Position numbers and translations under genes: made by a program
Notes under the pieces: model-generated
Database searches by the model: none
Seen by the model: the letters and a program-made list of their open reading frames with translations, nothing else
What the model was told of the DNA's origin: nothing
NCBI RefSeq assembly: GCF_021277265.1
Contig: NZ_JAJSOH010000006.1
Span: 1-64,000, forward strand
Source: Kineosporia rhizophila
Lineage (GTDB): Bacteria; Actinomycetota; Actinomycetes; Actinomycetales; Kineosporiaceae
Length of the DNA stretch: 64,000 bases
Direction: 5' to 3'
In this document: positions 35,168 to 44,444 of the stretch, one piece after another
Layout: each line of letters begins with the position of its first letter
How positions within the stretch are numbered: position 1 is the first letter of the stretch

Positions 35168-36097
35168 ATGCTGCACGTACGGGTCATCGCACCGGCCGAA
35201 CTGACCGACAGGGTCGTGGAGCGGCTGGACCGGGACGAGGCGATCACGCACGTGGTGGTCCTGCCCTCGGTCGCGCTCTCGCCGCCGGGCGACCTGATCG
35301 AGTTCGACGTGGTCCGGGAGGGCGCCAACGGCATCCTGGCCGACCTGAACGAGCTGGGCCTGCACCAGGACGGCGCGATCGTGCTGGAACGCATCGACAC
35401 CTCGATCTCGGCGGCGGCCGACCGGGCCGCGCGCAGTGCCCCCGGGCTGGGGGTCGACGCGGTGGTGTGGCGCGAGATCGAGCAGCAGACCGGGGAGGAG
35501 TCGCGGCTGTCGGTGTCCTTCCTCGCGTTCATGGTGATCGCCATGGTCATCGCTGCCGTCGGCGTGCTGCTGGACCAGCCCATCCTGATCGTCGGCTCGA
35601 TGGTGGTCGGCCCGGAGTTCGGCCCCCTGGCGGCGTTGTGCGTGGGGCTGGTGAAACGCCGCGGCGCGCTGGTGCGCCGTTCCGCAGCAGCGCTCGGGGT
35701 CGGCTTCCCGGTCGGGATGATGCTGACGGTGGTGGCGGTCTGGCTGCTGACCGCGGCCGACCTGGTGGACCGCTCGATGCTGACGGCCGAGCGTCCGCTG
35801 ACCGACTTCATCTGGCGTCCCGATGCCTTGAGCTGGGTCATCGGCTTCCTCGGCGGTGTGGCCGGCATCCTCTCGCTGACCTCGGCCAAGGCGGGCACGC
35901 TGGTCGGGGTGCTGATCTCGGTCACCACCGTCCCGGCGGCGGCCAACGCGGCGGTGGCCCTGGCCTACGGTGTGCGCGACGAGGCGGTCGGCTCGTTCTT
36001 GCAGCTGGTGATCAACCTTGCCGCAATCGTCCTGGCCGGGGTTCTGACGCTTCTCGTGCAGCAGGTGGTCTGGCGCTTCGGCGCCGCAAGGGCGTAA
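35168..36097 (+). CDS. DUF389 integral membrane protein
   Basis: A 309-residue protein. The first 115 residues are a soluble, ferredoxin-like part (MLHVRVIAPAELTDRVVERL). After it come about six membrane helices with the DUF389 core (LLDQPILIVGSMVVGPEFGP, VKRRGALVRRSAAALGVGFP, PAAANAAVALAYG). The family function is unknown. AAGGA precedes the ATG. Confidence 0.92.
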   Translation: MLHVRVIAPAELTDRVVERLDRDEAITHVVVLPSVALSPPGDLIEFDVVREGANGILADLNELGLHQDGAIVLERIDTSISAAADRAARSAPGLGVDAVVWREIEQQTGEESRLSVSFLAFMVIAMVIAAVGVLLDQPILIVGSMVVGPEFGPLAALCVGLVKRRGALVRRSAAALGVGFPVGMMLTVVAVWLLTAADLVDRSMLTAERPLTDFIWRPDALSWVIGFLGGVAGILSLTSAKAGTLVGVLISVTTVPAAANAAVALAYGVRDEAVGSFLQLVINLAAIVLAGVLTLLVQQVVWRFGAARA

Positions 36098-36100
36098 ACC

Positions 36101-36697
36101 TCAGGTGGCGGGGCGGATCATGACCTGCGACTCGGTGCCGGGCAGGAGGCGAACCGTTCCCACCGTGGCGAAGCCGTGCCGGGCGTAGAGCCGGGCGCTG
36201 CCGGAGGTGGTGGCCTCGAGCGCGGTGGGGGCGGGGCTCTGGTCGATCAGGTTCAGTCGGTGGGCCAGTAGGGCCGAGCCGATTCCGCGACCTTGCCGGC
36301 GGGGATCGGCCGCCACGTCCTGCACGAACCAGTGCGGCTCAGCCGGGCGGTGTTCTCGAACGGCCCGTTCCTGGCGTAGGCCCCGGCCGATCGTGCCGCC
36401 CAGTCGGGCCGCCGCTGATCCGGCGGTCCGGCGCCACCACGAGGCGGGCCGGTCGGGGCGGGGAGTGGTGAAACGCAGAGCCCCGACGAGGAGTCCACTG
36501 GTCTCGTCCACCGCGACGTCGAGGGCGTTGACCCCGGCGCCGGACAGATCGGCGAGCATCAGCCAGCGGATGTTACGGGCGCGCCGCTCGGCGCGAGGCA
36601 TCAGTGCGGCCCACAGCGGATCGTGCTCGAAGGCCCGGGCGAACAGGTCGGCGACCGGCGCGACGTCGTCGGCGGTGGCTGCCCGCACAAGGACCAT
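36101..36697 (-). CDS. GNAT-family N-acetyltransferase
   Basis: A 198-residue acyltransferase. The acetyl-CoA-binding part reads WFVQDVAADPRRQGRGIGSA near residue 123 (family QxxGxG/A as RQGRGIGSA), and the C-terminal LYARHGFATVGTV is typical of the fold. The substrate is unknown. It ends three bases after the convergent DUF389 gene. Confidence 0.9.
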   Translation of the reverse strand: MVLVRAATADDVAPVADLFARAFEHDPLWAALMPRAERRARNIRWLMLADLSGAGVNALDVAVDETSGLLVGALRFTTPRPDRPASWWRRTAGSAAARLGGTIGRGLRQERAVREHRPAEPHWFVQDVAADPRRQGRGIGSALLAHRLNLIDQSPAPTALEATTSGSARLYARHGFATVGTVRLLPGTESQVMIRPAT

Positions 36698-36753
36698 GCC
36701 GTCAGCCTACAGACCGCTTGATCGGCCGAATCTGGCCGCGCCGGAGCCGGATG

Positions 36754-37782
36754 TCACGTCAACCCGGCTCCTTCGGCAAGACGGCGGATGACGTCGGCCG
36801 CGGGGCCGGTGGGGGCGTTGCGCCACCCGCTGCCGGCCCACAGGTGCAGACGGTCGGCGTCGCCGGCCTTCCCGGCAGCCTGCCGCAGTGCGCGGGTCAG
36901 ATGATGCACAGCGGGGTAGGCGCTGGGCCCTTGGGGGTGTCGGTCGGTGAACCCGTTGCGCAGCGCCCGTGCCGGTCGTCCGGTGAAGGCCCGGGTCAGG
37001 ACCGTCTCGGTGAATGCCGGGTCGCCGAGCGCCTGCCGGTGGGTGGCGGAGGTACCGGCCTCGTCGGTGCGCAGCAGCAGTGTGCCCACCGCGACGGCCT
37101 GTGCCCCGGCCTGCAACGCGCGGCGCACCGCCTCGGGGCCGTCGACACCACCGGCCGCGACCACCGGCAGGTCGACCGTCTGCAGCACCCGCCGAACCAG
37201 CACGTCAGTGTCGACCGGTTCCGGGAGCTGGGTGGGATCGAAGGTGGCGCTGTGCCCGCCTGCGGCCGGGCCCTGAACGACGAGGCCGTCTACGCCTGCA
37301 TCGTCGGCCAGCCGTGCCTCCTGCGGGGTCGTGACACTGGCCAGCACCCTGCTTCCGGCGTTCTTCAGGACGGTGATGTCAGGCGCATCAGGCAGGCCGA
37401 AGGTCAGCGAGACCACCGGAACGGGATGCCGGACCAGCAGGGCGATCTTTTCCCGCCAGTGATCGTCGTCAGTGACCGGCGACGGGTCGAGCTGCAGCGC
37501 GTGAACCGCGGCCTCTTCTTCGAGTTCCCTTGCGTAGACGGCGAAAGCGGTTGCATCGATCGGGGCGGTGGACGGGACGAACAGGTTCACGCCAAACCCC
37601 GTCCCGGTCGCCCGGAGCTGCTCGATCTCCGCGGAAAGAACCTGCGGTGACTTGTATCCGCCGGCCAGGAACGGAAAGGCGCCGGCCGAGGCCACCGCGC
37701 GGGCCAGGGCTACGGTCGAGGGGCCGCCGGCCATGGGCGCGGCAACGATCGGGAGCGCGGAGTTCAGCAGGGCTGCGTGCAC
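36754..37782 (-). CDS. Nitronate monooxygenase (2-nitropropane dioxygenase family)
   Basis: About 342 residues of an FMN-binding TIM barrel. Family marks are LPIVAAPMAGGPST near the start, VQGPAAGGH near residue 165 (with catalytic-region His), LPVVAAGGVDG near 213 and GAQAVAVGTLLL near 235. It oxidises nitronates to carbonyl compounds and nitrite. The frame is open upstream to a TTG at 37875; GTG 37782 fits the family N-terminus better, but the start is uncertain. Divergent from the RTX-repeat gene. Confidence 0.87.
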   Translation of the reverse strand: MHAALLNSALPIVAAPMAGGPSTVALARAVASAGAFPFLAGGYKSPQVLSAEIEQLRATGTGFGVNLFVPSTAPIDATAFAVYARELEEEAAVHALQLDPSPVTDDDHWREKIALLVRHPVPVVSLTFGLPDAPDITVLKNAGSRVLASVTTPQEARLADDAGVDGLVVQGPAAGGHSATFDPTQLPEPVDTDVLVRRVLQTVDLPVVAAGGVDGPEAVRRALQAGAQAVAVGTLLLRTDEAGTSATHRQALGDPAFTETVLTRAFTGRPARALRNGFTDRHPQGPSAYPAVHHLTRALRQAAGKAGDADRLHLWAGSGWRNAPTGPAADVIRRLAEGAGLT

Positions 37783-37951
37783 ACCCTGTTCTATCAACGT
37801 CGAGACACGGTCTGGGCCGGGGCGCGGACGCGTCCGACGACGCAGGAGATCGGAGACAGACGCCGGATGTACCAAGCCCGAAACGCCACCCCGGGCGCGG
37901 TGCCCTGCGTAGATTCAGAGGCGACCAAGCAATCGGACTGGAGGTCTTCCG

Positions 37952-38842
37952 ATGACCCTTACCAAACACCGGCGTCTGGTGACCGGTCTGGCCGTGACCA
38001 CGTCGGTGATGGCCGCCGGCACCTCGGCCGTGATGTTCTCCGGCTCCGCCGAGGCGGTCAGCCGCCCGGCCACCGTGAGCATCGGCAACGACCTGGTGTT
38101 CCAGGCGGCCCCGGGCCAGCTCAACCAGCTGACCATCACCAAGAGCTGGGCCGCGCCCGAGGAAGATCCCGGTGGCTACGGCGGCGGGGAGTACACCTAT
38201 CGGCTGGACGACCGGGTCGAGATCGAGGCGGACGAGGACGGGTGCACCTACCCGGACGCTTCCGACCGCACCCTGGTCGTCTGCACCTTCGTCCACGGCT
38301 ACGGTCAGGACCCGGGCGAGGTCGGCTATTTCAACCTCGGGGACAAGAACGACACGGTGAAGTTCGTCAACCCCGGCGACTACTACGCCAACGACCGGGT
38401 TCATCTCGGGGCCGGGAACGACACCTACACCAGCAACCAGAAGGCCCCGGACGCCAGCTACGTCATCGGCGGAGCGGGCCACGACACGATCACCACCGGT
38501 GAGCAGATCGGTGACGTGAGCGGCATCCTCGGCGGCACCGGTGACGACACGATCCGGACCTGGGGCGACTACGGCTACGCCGGGGTCCAGGGGCAGGAGG
38601 GCAACGACACGATCTACGGCGGTGACGGTGAGCAGCGTTTGAACGGTGGGGCCGGTGACGACGTGATCCGGGCCGGAGCCGGCAAGGACCTGGTCTGGGG
38701 CGGTCCCGGGCAGGACACGCTGTACGGGGGCACCGCCGCCGACGAGATCTACGGCAACAGCGGGAACGACAAGCTGTACGGCGGTCCGGGCAGCGACACC
38801 CTGTCGGGTGGTCCGGGGAAGGACCTGATCAAGCACGACTGA
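37952..38842 (+). CDS. Secreted calcium-binding RTX-repeat protein
   Basis: A 296-residue protein with a Sec-type signal peptide (RRLVTGLAVTTSVMAAGTSA, probable cleavage after SAEA at about residue 36). Residues about 150-292 carry RTX-like nonapeptides such as GGAGHDTIT, GGTGDDTIR, GGAGDDVIR, GGPGQDTLY and GGPGSDTLS, which bind calcium and fold into a beta-roll. The repeats become more regular toward the C-terminus. No enzyme domain is visible, so it may be a structural or adhesive wall protein. Confidence 0.92.
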   Translation: MTLTKHRRLVTGLAVTTSVMAAGTSAVMFSGSAEAVSRPATVSIGNDLVFQAAPGQLNQLTITKSWAAPEEDPGGYGGGEYTYRLDDRVEIEADEDGCTYPDASDRTLVVCTFVHGYGQDPGEVGYFNLGDKNDTVKFVNPGDYYANDRVHLGAGNDTYTSNQKAPDASYVIGGAGHDTITTGEQIGDVSGILGGTGDDTIRTWGDYGYAGVQGQEGNDTIYGGDGEQRLNGGAGDDVIRAGAGKDLVWGGPGQDTLYGGTAADEIYGNSGNDKLYGGPGSDTLSGGPGKDLIKHD

Positions 38843-38925
38843 CGAGGTGCCGACCCAGGTGGCGGTCCGGCTGTCTGAGCGCCGTCGGCCCGGAACCTGA
38901 CCGGGTCGGCCTGCGTCCAAGCCGG

Positions 38926-39429
38926 GTGAAGAGGACCAGGACGGGGTTCGGGACATGGACGGCGCTGACGGCGCCGACGGCGCTGGTGGTCCTGCTGGCC
39001 GGCTGCGGGACGGGCCAGGACGGGGCCACACCGCAGGACGGGCCCGGCTCGGTGAGCGAACAGATGATCGGAACCTGGTACGCCTGGGACATTCCCGGCT
39101 ACCAGGCCACCGACTTCGGCCTTCAGACGTTCGACGAGGCCTGGATCGAGTTCCGCGACGACGGCACCTGGTCGGCCAGCGACGGCTGCAACGGGGCGGG
39201 CGGTAAGTACGAGGTCGGTGCCGACGGAGACTTCAGCGCGACCAAGCCGGGGCCTCAGACGGCCATCGGGTGCGCGAATGTGCCCAACGACCGGACCTTG
39301 TACACCTCGTCGAAGGTCGCGGTCGTCGACGGTGTGCTTGTTCTGAGCAATCAGTACGACAACATCACAGGTCGGTACCTGCGCGAACCTCAGGCTGCTC
39401 CCTCCGGCACACCCGGTGGAGCGCCCTGA
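38926..39429 (+). CDS. META-like lipoprotein
   Basis: A 167-residue predicted lipoprotein: basic start, hydrophobic core and lipobox LAGC with Cys at residue 27. The mature part has the pattern of META/HslJ-like domains (IGTWYAWDIPGY, WIEFRDDGTWSASDGCNGAG, then a second Cys in TAIGCAN). Function unknown; such proteins sit on the outer face of the membrane. Starts with GTG. An intrinsic terminator follows directly. Confidence 0.83.
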   Translation: MKRTRTGFGTWTALTAPTALVVLLAGCGTGQDGATPQDGPGSVSEQMIGTWYAWDIPGYQATDFGLQTFDEAWIEFRDDGTWSASDGCNGAGGKYEVGADGDFSATKPGPQTAIGCANVPNDRTLYTSSKVAVVDGVLVLSNQYDNITGRYLREPQAAPSGTPGGAP

Positions 39430-39444
39430 TCCCGCAGGCTCTAC

Positions 39445-39482
39445 CGGGAAGGAGGCCGCCGGCCGGGACGGCCTCCTTCCCG
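39445..39482. terminator. Intrinsic terminator between convergent genes
   Basis: CGGGAAGGAGGCCG (39445-39458) pairs perfectly with CGGCCTCCTTCCCG (39469-39482) around a 10-base loop. It lies between the META-like lipoprotein and the MFS-Usp gene and serves both. No long T run follows. Confidence 0.85.
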
Positions 39483-39488
39483 AAGTGG

Positions 39489-41402
39489 TCAGCCGGAAAC
39501 CTCTTTGGTGCCGTCCGAAGAAGGCCCGGTGCCCACCGAGTTCTCGGCCGGGCCGAAGAGCCGGTCCTCGTCCAGGGCCGAGGTCTGCACGATCAGCACG
39601 TCGCACCGGGCGTGCCTGACCACCTCGCCGGGCACCGAACCCAGCTGCTGCCCGTCGCTGGCCCCCAGTCCGCGGTTGCCGACGACGATCAGGTTCGCCG
39701 GGTTCGTGCCCACCGCCTCGAGCAGGGCCTGGGCCGGGTCGCCGGCCACCAGACGCTGGTCGATGTGCCGGGCCCGTTCCCGGGTGAGGTTGGTGATCGA
39801 CTTCTCCAGCGCCTGCCGGGCGGCGTCGGCTCCGTACAGATGCTGGTGCTCGCCGGCCACCGGAGCGGCGACCTCGCCCTCCCGGTAGGCGGTCACGACC
39901 ACCAGCCGGGCCTGCGCGGCCTGCGCCACCTCGGCCGCCCGGTCCACCGCGTACAGGCTGGTGGCGGTGCCGTCGGAACCGACCACGACCTGGTCGTAGA
40001 CGGTGATGCTGCGCCGGCTGCCCAACGGCACGATCGGCGACTCGTCGGCCTCGTCGGGCGGGTTCACCCAGAGCATGGCCACGGCGCCGATGCCCAGCAG
40101 CACCCCGGCCAGGACCATCGCGTTGGAACCCTTGCCGTCCAGCAGATGGTTGAAGATCCAGCCGAAGGTGAGGGTCTGCACCAGCATCGGCACGACGATC
40201 ATCATGTTCAGGATGCCCATGTAGACCCCGGTGCGGCGGGCCGGGACCATGCTGGCGACCATCAGGTAGGGCACCCCGACCGCGCTGGCCCAGAAGATAC
40301 CCACGCCGATCATCGGGATCAGGGCCAGGTACTGGTTGTCGATGTTGGCCAGCCAGATCAGCGCCGCCGAGGCCAGCCCCAGAGCGGCCGCGTGCACCCG
40401 CTTGGCGCCCATCCGCTGGGCCAGGCCGACCAGGAACAGCGCCGAGATCATGGTGACGAAGTTGTACGTGCCGTTCATCAGGCCGGTCCAGGCGATCTCG
40501 TCGCCGCCCGAGCCGGCCTCTCCGGGCGCCGCCCCGAACACCGTCTCGCCGAGGCTGACGGCCAGGAACTGCCAGTAGATGAACATCGCGTACCACTGGA
40601 AGGCGAAGACCACGCCGATCTTGTGCATGGCGACCGGCATGGTGCGCACGGCGTCGGCGATCTCGCGCACCGCGTAGGTGACGCCGCGCGGAGCCGTCCG
40701 CATCTCCTCGAGATCCTCCTCGGAGGGCGTGAGTTCGCGAGTGCGGGACATCGCCGTCAGCACCGTCAGCAGGATGCACACGGTGCCGAACATGAAGACG
40801 ACGTACATCCAGTACGGCACGCCGTTGCCCGCGGTCTCGTTCAGCGCGTCGACCTTCTGCAGGGCGAACAGTGAGACGTTGGCCAGCACGGCCCCGGCCC
40901 CGGTGAACATGCTCTGGGTCAGGAAACCGCGCGCCAACTGGGATTTCGGCAAGCGGTCGGAGATGAAGGCCCGGTACGGCTCCATCGAGGTGTTGTTGCC
41001 GGCGTCCAGTAGCCAGAAGCAGATCACGCCCAGCCACAGCGCTCCCACGAATGGGAACGCGAAAAGGATGGTGGCGCAGAGGATTGCGCCGGCCACGATG
41101 AACGGGCGCCGTCGACCCCAGCGTGGGTGCCAGGTCCGGTCGCTGATCGCCCCGATCAGGGGCTGGATGACCAGTCCGGTGATCGGGCCGGCCAGGTTCA
41201 GGATCGGCAGCTGGTCGGGGTCGGCCCCGATCAGCAGGAACAGCGGGTTCACCGCCGACTGGGTCAGGCCGAAACTGAACTGCACCCCGAAGAAACCCAG
41301 GTTCATCAGCAGCAGGGCCTGGGTGCTCATCAGGGGTTTGCGATCGATCCCCTCCGCGTCCGAGGAGTCCGAGGAGGCGGAGTGTGCAGTCGTGGTGGTC
41401 AT
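39489..41402 (-). CDS. MFS transporter fused to a C-terminal universal stress protein domain
   Basis: A 637-residue fusion. Residues about 25-460 have 12 membrane helices and resemble the sucrose/glycoside-type cation symporters (ILNLAGPITGLVIQPLIGAI, SDRTWHPRWGRRRPFI near 75-90, the RWGRRRP loop being typical). Residues about 468-610 form a Usp domain with an intact nucleotide motif, GNRGLG followed by GS at Gx2Gx9GS spacing. The start ATG 41402 fits AAAGGGG upstream. The Usp domain may sense ATP or stress and tune transport; this is inference. A free Usp gene lies divergently 244 bases away. Confidence 0.9.
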   Translation of the reverse strand: MTTTTAHSASSDSSDAEGIDRKPLMSTQALLLMNLGFFGVQFSFGLTQSAVNPLFLLIGADPDQLPILNLAGPITGLVIQPLIGAISDRTWHPRWGRRRPFIVAGAILCATILFAFPFVGALWLGVICFWLLDAGNNTSMEPYRAFISDRLPKSQLARGFLTQSMFTGAGAVLANVSLFALQKVDALNETAGNGVPYWMYVVFMFGTVCILLTVLTAMSRTRELTPSEEDLEEMRTAPRGVTYAVREIADAVRTMPVAMHKIGVVFAFQWYAMFIYWQFLAVSLGETVFGAAPGEAGSGGDEIAWTGLMNGTYNFVTMISALFLVGLAQRMGAKRVHAAALGLASAALIWLANIDNQYLALIPMIGVGIFWASAVGVPYLMVASMVPARRTGVYMGILNMMIVVPMLVQTLTFGWIFNHLLDGKGSNAMVLAGVLLGIGAVAMLWVNPPDEADESPIVPLGSRRSITVYDQVVVGSDGTATSLYAVDRAAEVAQAAQARLVVVTAYREGEVAAPVAGEHQHLYGADAARQALEKSITNLTRERARHIDQRLVAGDPAQALLEAVGTNPANLIVVGNRGLGASDGQQLGSVPGEVVRHARCDVLIVQTSALDEDRLFGPAENSVGTGPSSDGTKEVSG

Positions 41403-41646
41403 GGCGGCCCCTTTGCCGACGCGATCCGACGCAGATCTCCATTTGACGCTAAGCCTGCTCCGGGCGCCCCGCAAGACAGTTGAGGTCCGGAAGTCGACCT
41501 GGCGCATTTGACATCGATTTCTGCAAAGCTCCTTTTGATCAACGACTTCTGGATCTCGGTCCACCTCTCGACGGCGCGCGAACCGTGCCTTAGCGTTTTG
41601 CTCGGGTGGATCGCCCGGCCCGGCACTCGACGATGAGGAGCTGACG

Positions 41647-42078
41647 GTGAGCAGATGGAAGTCCGTCCTGGTCGGCGTCGACGGATCGCCCGGCAGCCGC
41701 AAGGCACTGGCCTGGGCCGCGGCCGAGGCCGCCGACCACGGGGCCGAGCTGGTCGTGCTGAGCGTGTGGGAGCCGGCCCTGCTGCCGCCGGTGGGCAGCG
41801 GCAGCGTGCCCGTGGGCAGCCTGCCGGTGCCGGGGGAGCAGGCCGCCGCCGACCTGGTCCAGGTGATCCACGAAGAGCTGGGCGCCAGTCCGCCGGTCGT
41901 GGCACAGCCTCAGGTGAAGCAGGGCAACCCGGCCGAGGTGCTGATCGAGCAGTCCGCCTCGGCCGACCTGCTGGTGGTGGGCACCCGGGGGTACGGCGGT
42001 TTCGCCGGGCTCGTCCTGGGGTCGGTCAGTCAGCACGTCGCCGCCTACGCCCGCTGCCCGGTGACCGTGGTGCGCTGA
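41647..42078 (+). CDS. Universal stress protein
   Basis: A 143-residue single Usp domain starting with GTG (GAGGAG upstream). It begins KSVLVGVDGSPGSRKALAWA and ends with the nucleotide-binding motif VGTRGYGGFAGLVLGS (Gx2Gx9GS), so it likely binds ATP. Usp proteins help cells under energy or oxygen stress. Its divergent neighbour carries a Usp domain of the same kind fused to a transporter. Confidence 0.95.
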   Translation: MSRWKSVLVGVDGSPGSRKALAWAAAEAADHGAELVVLSVWEPALLPPVGSGSVPVGSLPVPGEQAAADLVQVIHEELGASPPVVAQPQVKQGNPAEVLIEQSASADLLVVGTRGYGGFAGLVLGSVSQHVAAYARCPVTVVR

Positions 42079-42168
42079 ACCCAGCCCCTCGTCCTCAGGT
42101 ACCGAAGAACTGACCTGTGGTACCGGATCCGGGCCTGAGGCCGGGCCGGGGGCCTGGACCTGTCTACA

Positions 42169-43203
42169 GTGCCGAACGTGGCATCGTGGATCTCCCGGCT
42201 GGGCCCTGCTGACCTCCTCTTCGGAGCGGCACTGCTCGCGGCTCTCGTATCGGTACTGGTGTTCGTGGCCCAGCGGGGCGCCGGGGCGCGCAAGCTGGTC
42301 GGGATCGGAGCGTTCGGCGGGTACCTGGTCGTCCTGGCGCTGATCATTCTCTGTCCCCTGCCCGGCCCGGCACCCGAACCTGCGTTCCCGGGCGCCCCGG
42401 CCGTACCGCTGCTCCAGATCTCCACCGAGGTCGAGCTGCGCGGGCTGCTGACCAGTGGCCTGGGTGACCAGAATCTGCAGAACCTGCTGCTGGGTGTGCC
42501 GTTCGGGTTCGGTCTGCCGTTCCTGCTGCGGCGAGGGGGACGGTGGCTCATCGCAGCGTGCCTGCTGTTCGGCGCCGGGCTGGAGGCGAGTCAGGCAGCG
42601 GCCTCGCTCCTGGCCGGCTGGGCCTACCGGAGCATCGACGTCAACGACCTGATCGCCAACGACCTCGGTGCGCTGCTCGGTCTCCTGCTGTTCTCCGTCG
42701 CCAACCAGTGGTTCTCGTTCCGACCCGGCCTTGCGGGGCGGGCCGTGCTGCTCGGCTCCCCGGTCGCGGCCGGCGTCGTCGCCCTGGCCCTGCTGGCCGG
42801 GCCGCGGCCGGGCCTCGAACCGGGGGTGAACTACTGCGAGGTGCCACCCGCCACCGTCACCGAGGTCGAGGGCTACTCGGTGTTCGCCGACCATGACGTG
42901 GTGTGCCTGACGAACCAGCAGGGGTTCCTGACTCTGCTGCCCGGGGACCAGACCCCGGCCGTCGAGTCCCCTCAGGCCGAAGTGGTCAATGTGGTCGGCC
43001 TGGTCCCTGTCGGGACGACTCGGGTGCGGGTGGATCTGGGGGACGGGCAGTCCGCCGAGGCCCGGCTGGTCCCGGTGGCAGGGATCGACGACTGGACGGT
43101 CTACGTGGCGGCGATGCGGAAAGGCCCCCTCGACGATTTCACCGTGCAGGTGACGCGGTTCGCCGCCGATGGAACGTCGGTGGTGCAGCCGGCTGTACCT
43201 TGA
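42169..43203 (+). CDS. VanZ-like membrane protein with extra C-terminal domain
   Basis: A 344-residue protein. About residues 1-205 have five membrane helices with the VanZ-like core: QNLQNLLLGVPFGFGLPFLL near 104 and RSIDVNDLIANDLGALLG near 155 (NxxxFxPxG and DxxDxxxNxxGxxxG type marks). The remaining 140 residues are outside the membrane and not recognised; the typical VanZ protein is shorter. The GTG start is uncertain, with another GTG at 42178. Function unknown; VanZ confers low-level teicoplanin resistance in enterococci, but most relatives are uncharacterised. Confidence 0.82.
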   Translation: MPNVASWISRLGPADLLFGAALLAALVSVLVFVAQRGAGARKLVGIGAFGGYLVVLALIILCPLPGPAPEPAFPGAPAVPLLQISTEVELRGLLTSGLGDQNLQNLLLGVPFGFGLPFLLRRGGRWLIAACLLFGAGLEASQAAASLLAGWAYRSIDVNDLIANDLGALLGLLLFSVANQWFSFRPGLAGRAVLLGSPVAAGVVALALLAGPRPGLEPGVNYCEVPPATVTEVEGYSVFADHDVVCLTNQQGFLTLLPGDQTPAVESPQAEVVNVVGLVPVGTTRVRVDLGDGQSAEARLVPVAGIDDWTVYVAAMRKGPLDDFTVQVTRFAADGTSVVQPAVP

Positions 43204-43211
43204 GACCCCGG

Positions 43212-44213
43212 CTACCGGTCACCGCAGGACGCACGGTGCTGGAAGGTCGGCTGCACCCGGTGACGAGAGGTGGGCGCAGACGGATCGGCGATTCGCTTCA
43301 CCATGAGTTCGACTGCCCGCCAGCCCATCTGAGCCGTGTCCTGGCGCATCGCCGACAGCCGGGGCTCGAACAGGTCAGCCCAGTCGAAGTCGTCGTAGCA
43401 GACCATGGCCACGTGCTCGGGGATGCTCAGGCCCAGGGTGCGCAGGGCCCGCACGGTCCCGATCGTCATCGCGTTGTTGCCCACCACCACCGCGCTGGGA
43501 CGGTTGCGGGCCGAGAACGCCTCCAGCACGACCTGTTCGGCGACCATGCTCTCGCTGGCGCCGTCCAGCAGGAGGGCGGGATCGGGATCGAGGTCACGCT
43601 CGGCCACCACGTGCCGGAATCCGGCGATCCGTTCCTCGGTGGAGTGCAGACCCTTCAGGCCGGTGACCATCGCGATGCGCCGGTGGCCCAGGTCGGCCAG
43701 GTGGGCGGTCAGCTGCGCGGTGGCCTCGAAGTTCTCCGGGGCGATCTGGTCCAGGTCGGCGTCGGCGAAGCGGTCCATCAGCACGGTCGGGACGGCCGCG
43801 GTGCTCAGGAAGGGCAGGGCCCCGGCGGTGGTGGTCGCCGGTGCGGGGGCGAGGATCACCCCGTCCACCCTCCGGTCGACCAGTTGCTCGACGATCTGGC
43901 GCTCCACCTCGGCGTCGTCGTGGGTGTCGCCGAGCATCAGCATGTAGCCGGCCGCCCGGGCCCCGGCGTCGACCGAGCGGATCAGTTCGGCCAGGTACGG
44001 GTTGGCCGCCGAGGAGATGGCCAGTCCCAGCGCCATCGTGCTGGAGGTGGCCAGGGACCGGGCGACCGCGTTGTGGCGGTAGCCGGTGGCGATGATCGCG
44101 TCCATCACCCGCTCGCGGGTGTCCGCGTTGACGGCTCTGGTGCCGTTGAGGACGTGGGACACCGTGGAGGCGTGCACCCCCGCCAGGCGGGCGACATCTG
44201 CCATGGTCACCAT
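43212..44213 (-). CDS. LacI-family transcriptional regulator
   Basis: A 333-residue LacI-type repressor. Helix-turn-helix at residues 4-50 (MADVARLAGVHASTVSHVLN, RAVNADTRERVMDAI), hinge helix NAVARSLATSS and a sugar-binding domain (LGLAISSAANPYLAELI, DRRVDGVILAPA). No transporter or sugar enzyme is next to it on this strand; the nearest sugar importer is 14 kb away. A 24-bp perfect palindrome lies about 124 bases upstream and is probably its own operator. Confidence 0.92.
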   Translation of the reverse strand: MVTMADVARLAGVHASTVSHVLNGTRAVNADTRERVMDAIIATGYRHNAVARSLATSSTMALGLAISSAANPYLAELIRSVDAGARAAGYMLMLGDTHDDAEVERQIVEQLVDRRVDGVILAPAPATTTAGALPFLSTAAVPTVLMDRFADADLDQIAPENFEATAQLTAHLADLGHRRIAMVTGLKGLHSTEERIAGFRHVVAERDLDPDPALLLDGASESMVAEQVVLEAFSARNRPSAVVVGNNAMTIGTVRALRTLGLSIPEHVAMVCYDDFDWADLFEPRLSAMRQDTAQMGWRAVELMVKRIADPSAPTSRHRVQPTFQHRASCGDR

Positions 44214-44336
44214 CGGAAGGCTCCTCAGTCGATCTTACGCGGCCGTTCCATCCTGGCCCGGATACATGTCCGTATCCATTGCCCGGGTCCAGGTCTGTCG
44301 ATATCCGTATGAAACCCGTTTGAGACTGGACGGCAG

Positions 44337-44360
44337 ACAAGCGCTTGCGCAAGCGCTTGT
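44337..44360. promoter_or_regulatory. 24-bp perfect palindrome, LacI-type operator
   Basis: Two copies of the palindrome CAAGCGCTTG separated by CG and flanked by A and T, so the whole 24 bases read the same on both strands. AAGCGCTT cores are typical of LacI-family sites. It is followed by a smaller inverted repeat (ACCAA at 44361-44365 with TTGGT at 44372-44376). Confidence 0.82.
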
Positions 44361-44444
44361 ACCAATTTATGTTGGTTAGCGCCGGGACCCCAGGGACTGA
44401 TGTGACGGTTGCCGGAAGTCCGCAACGAGGCGGAGGAGGTCGTG

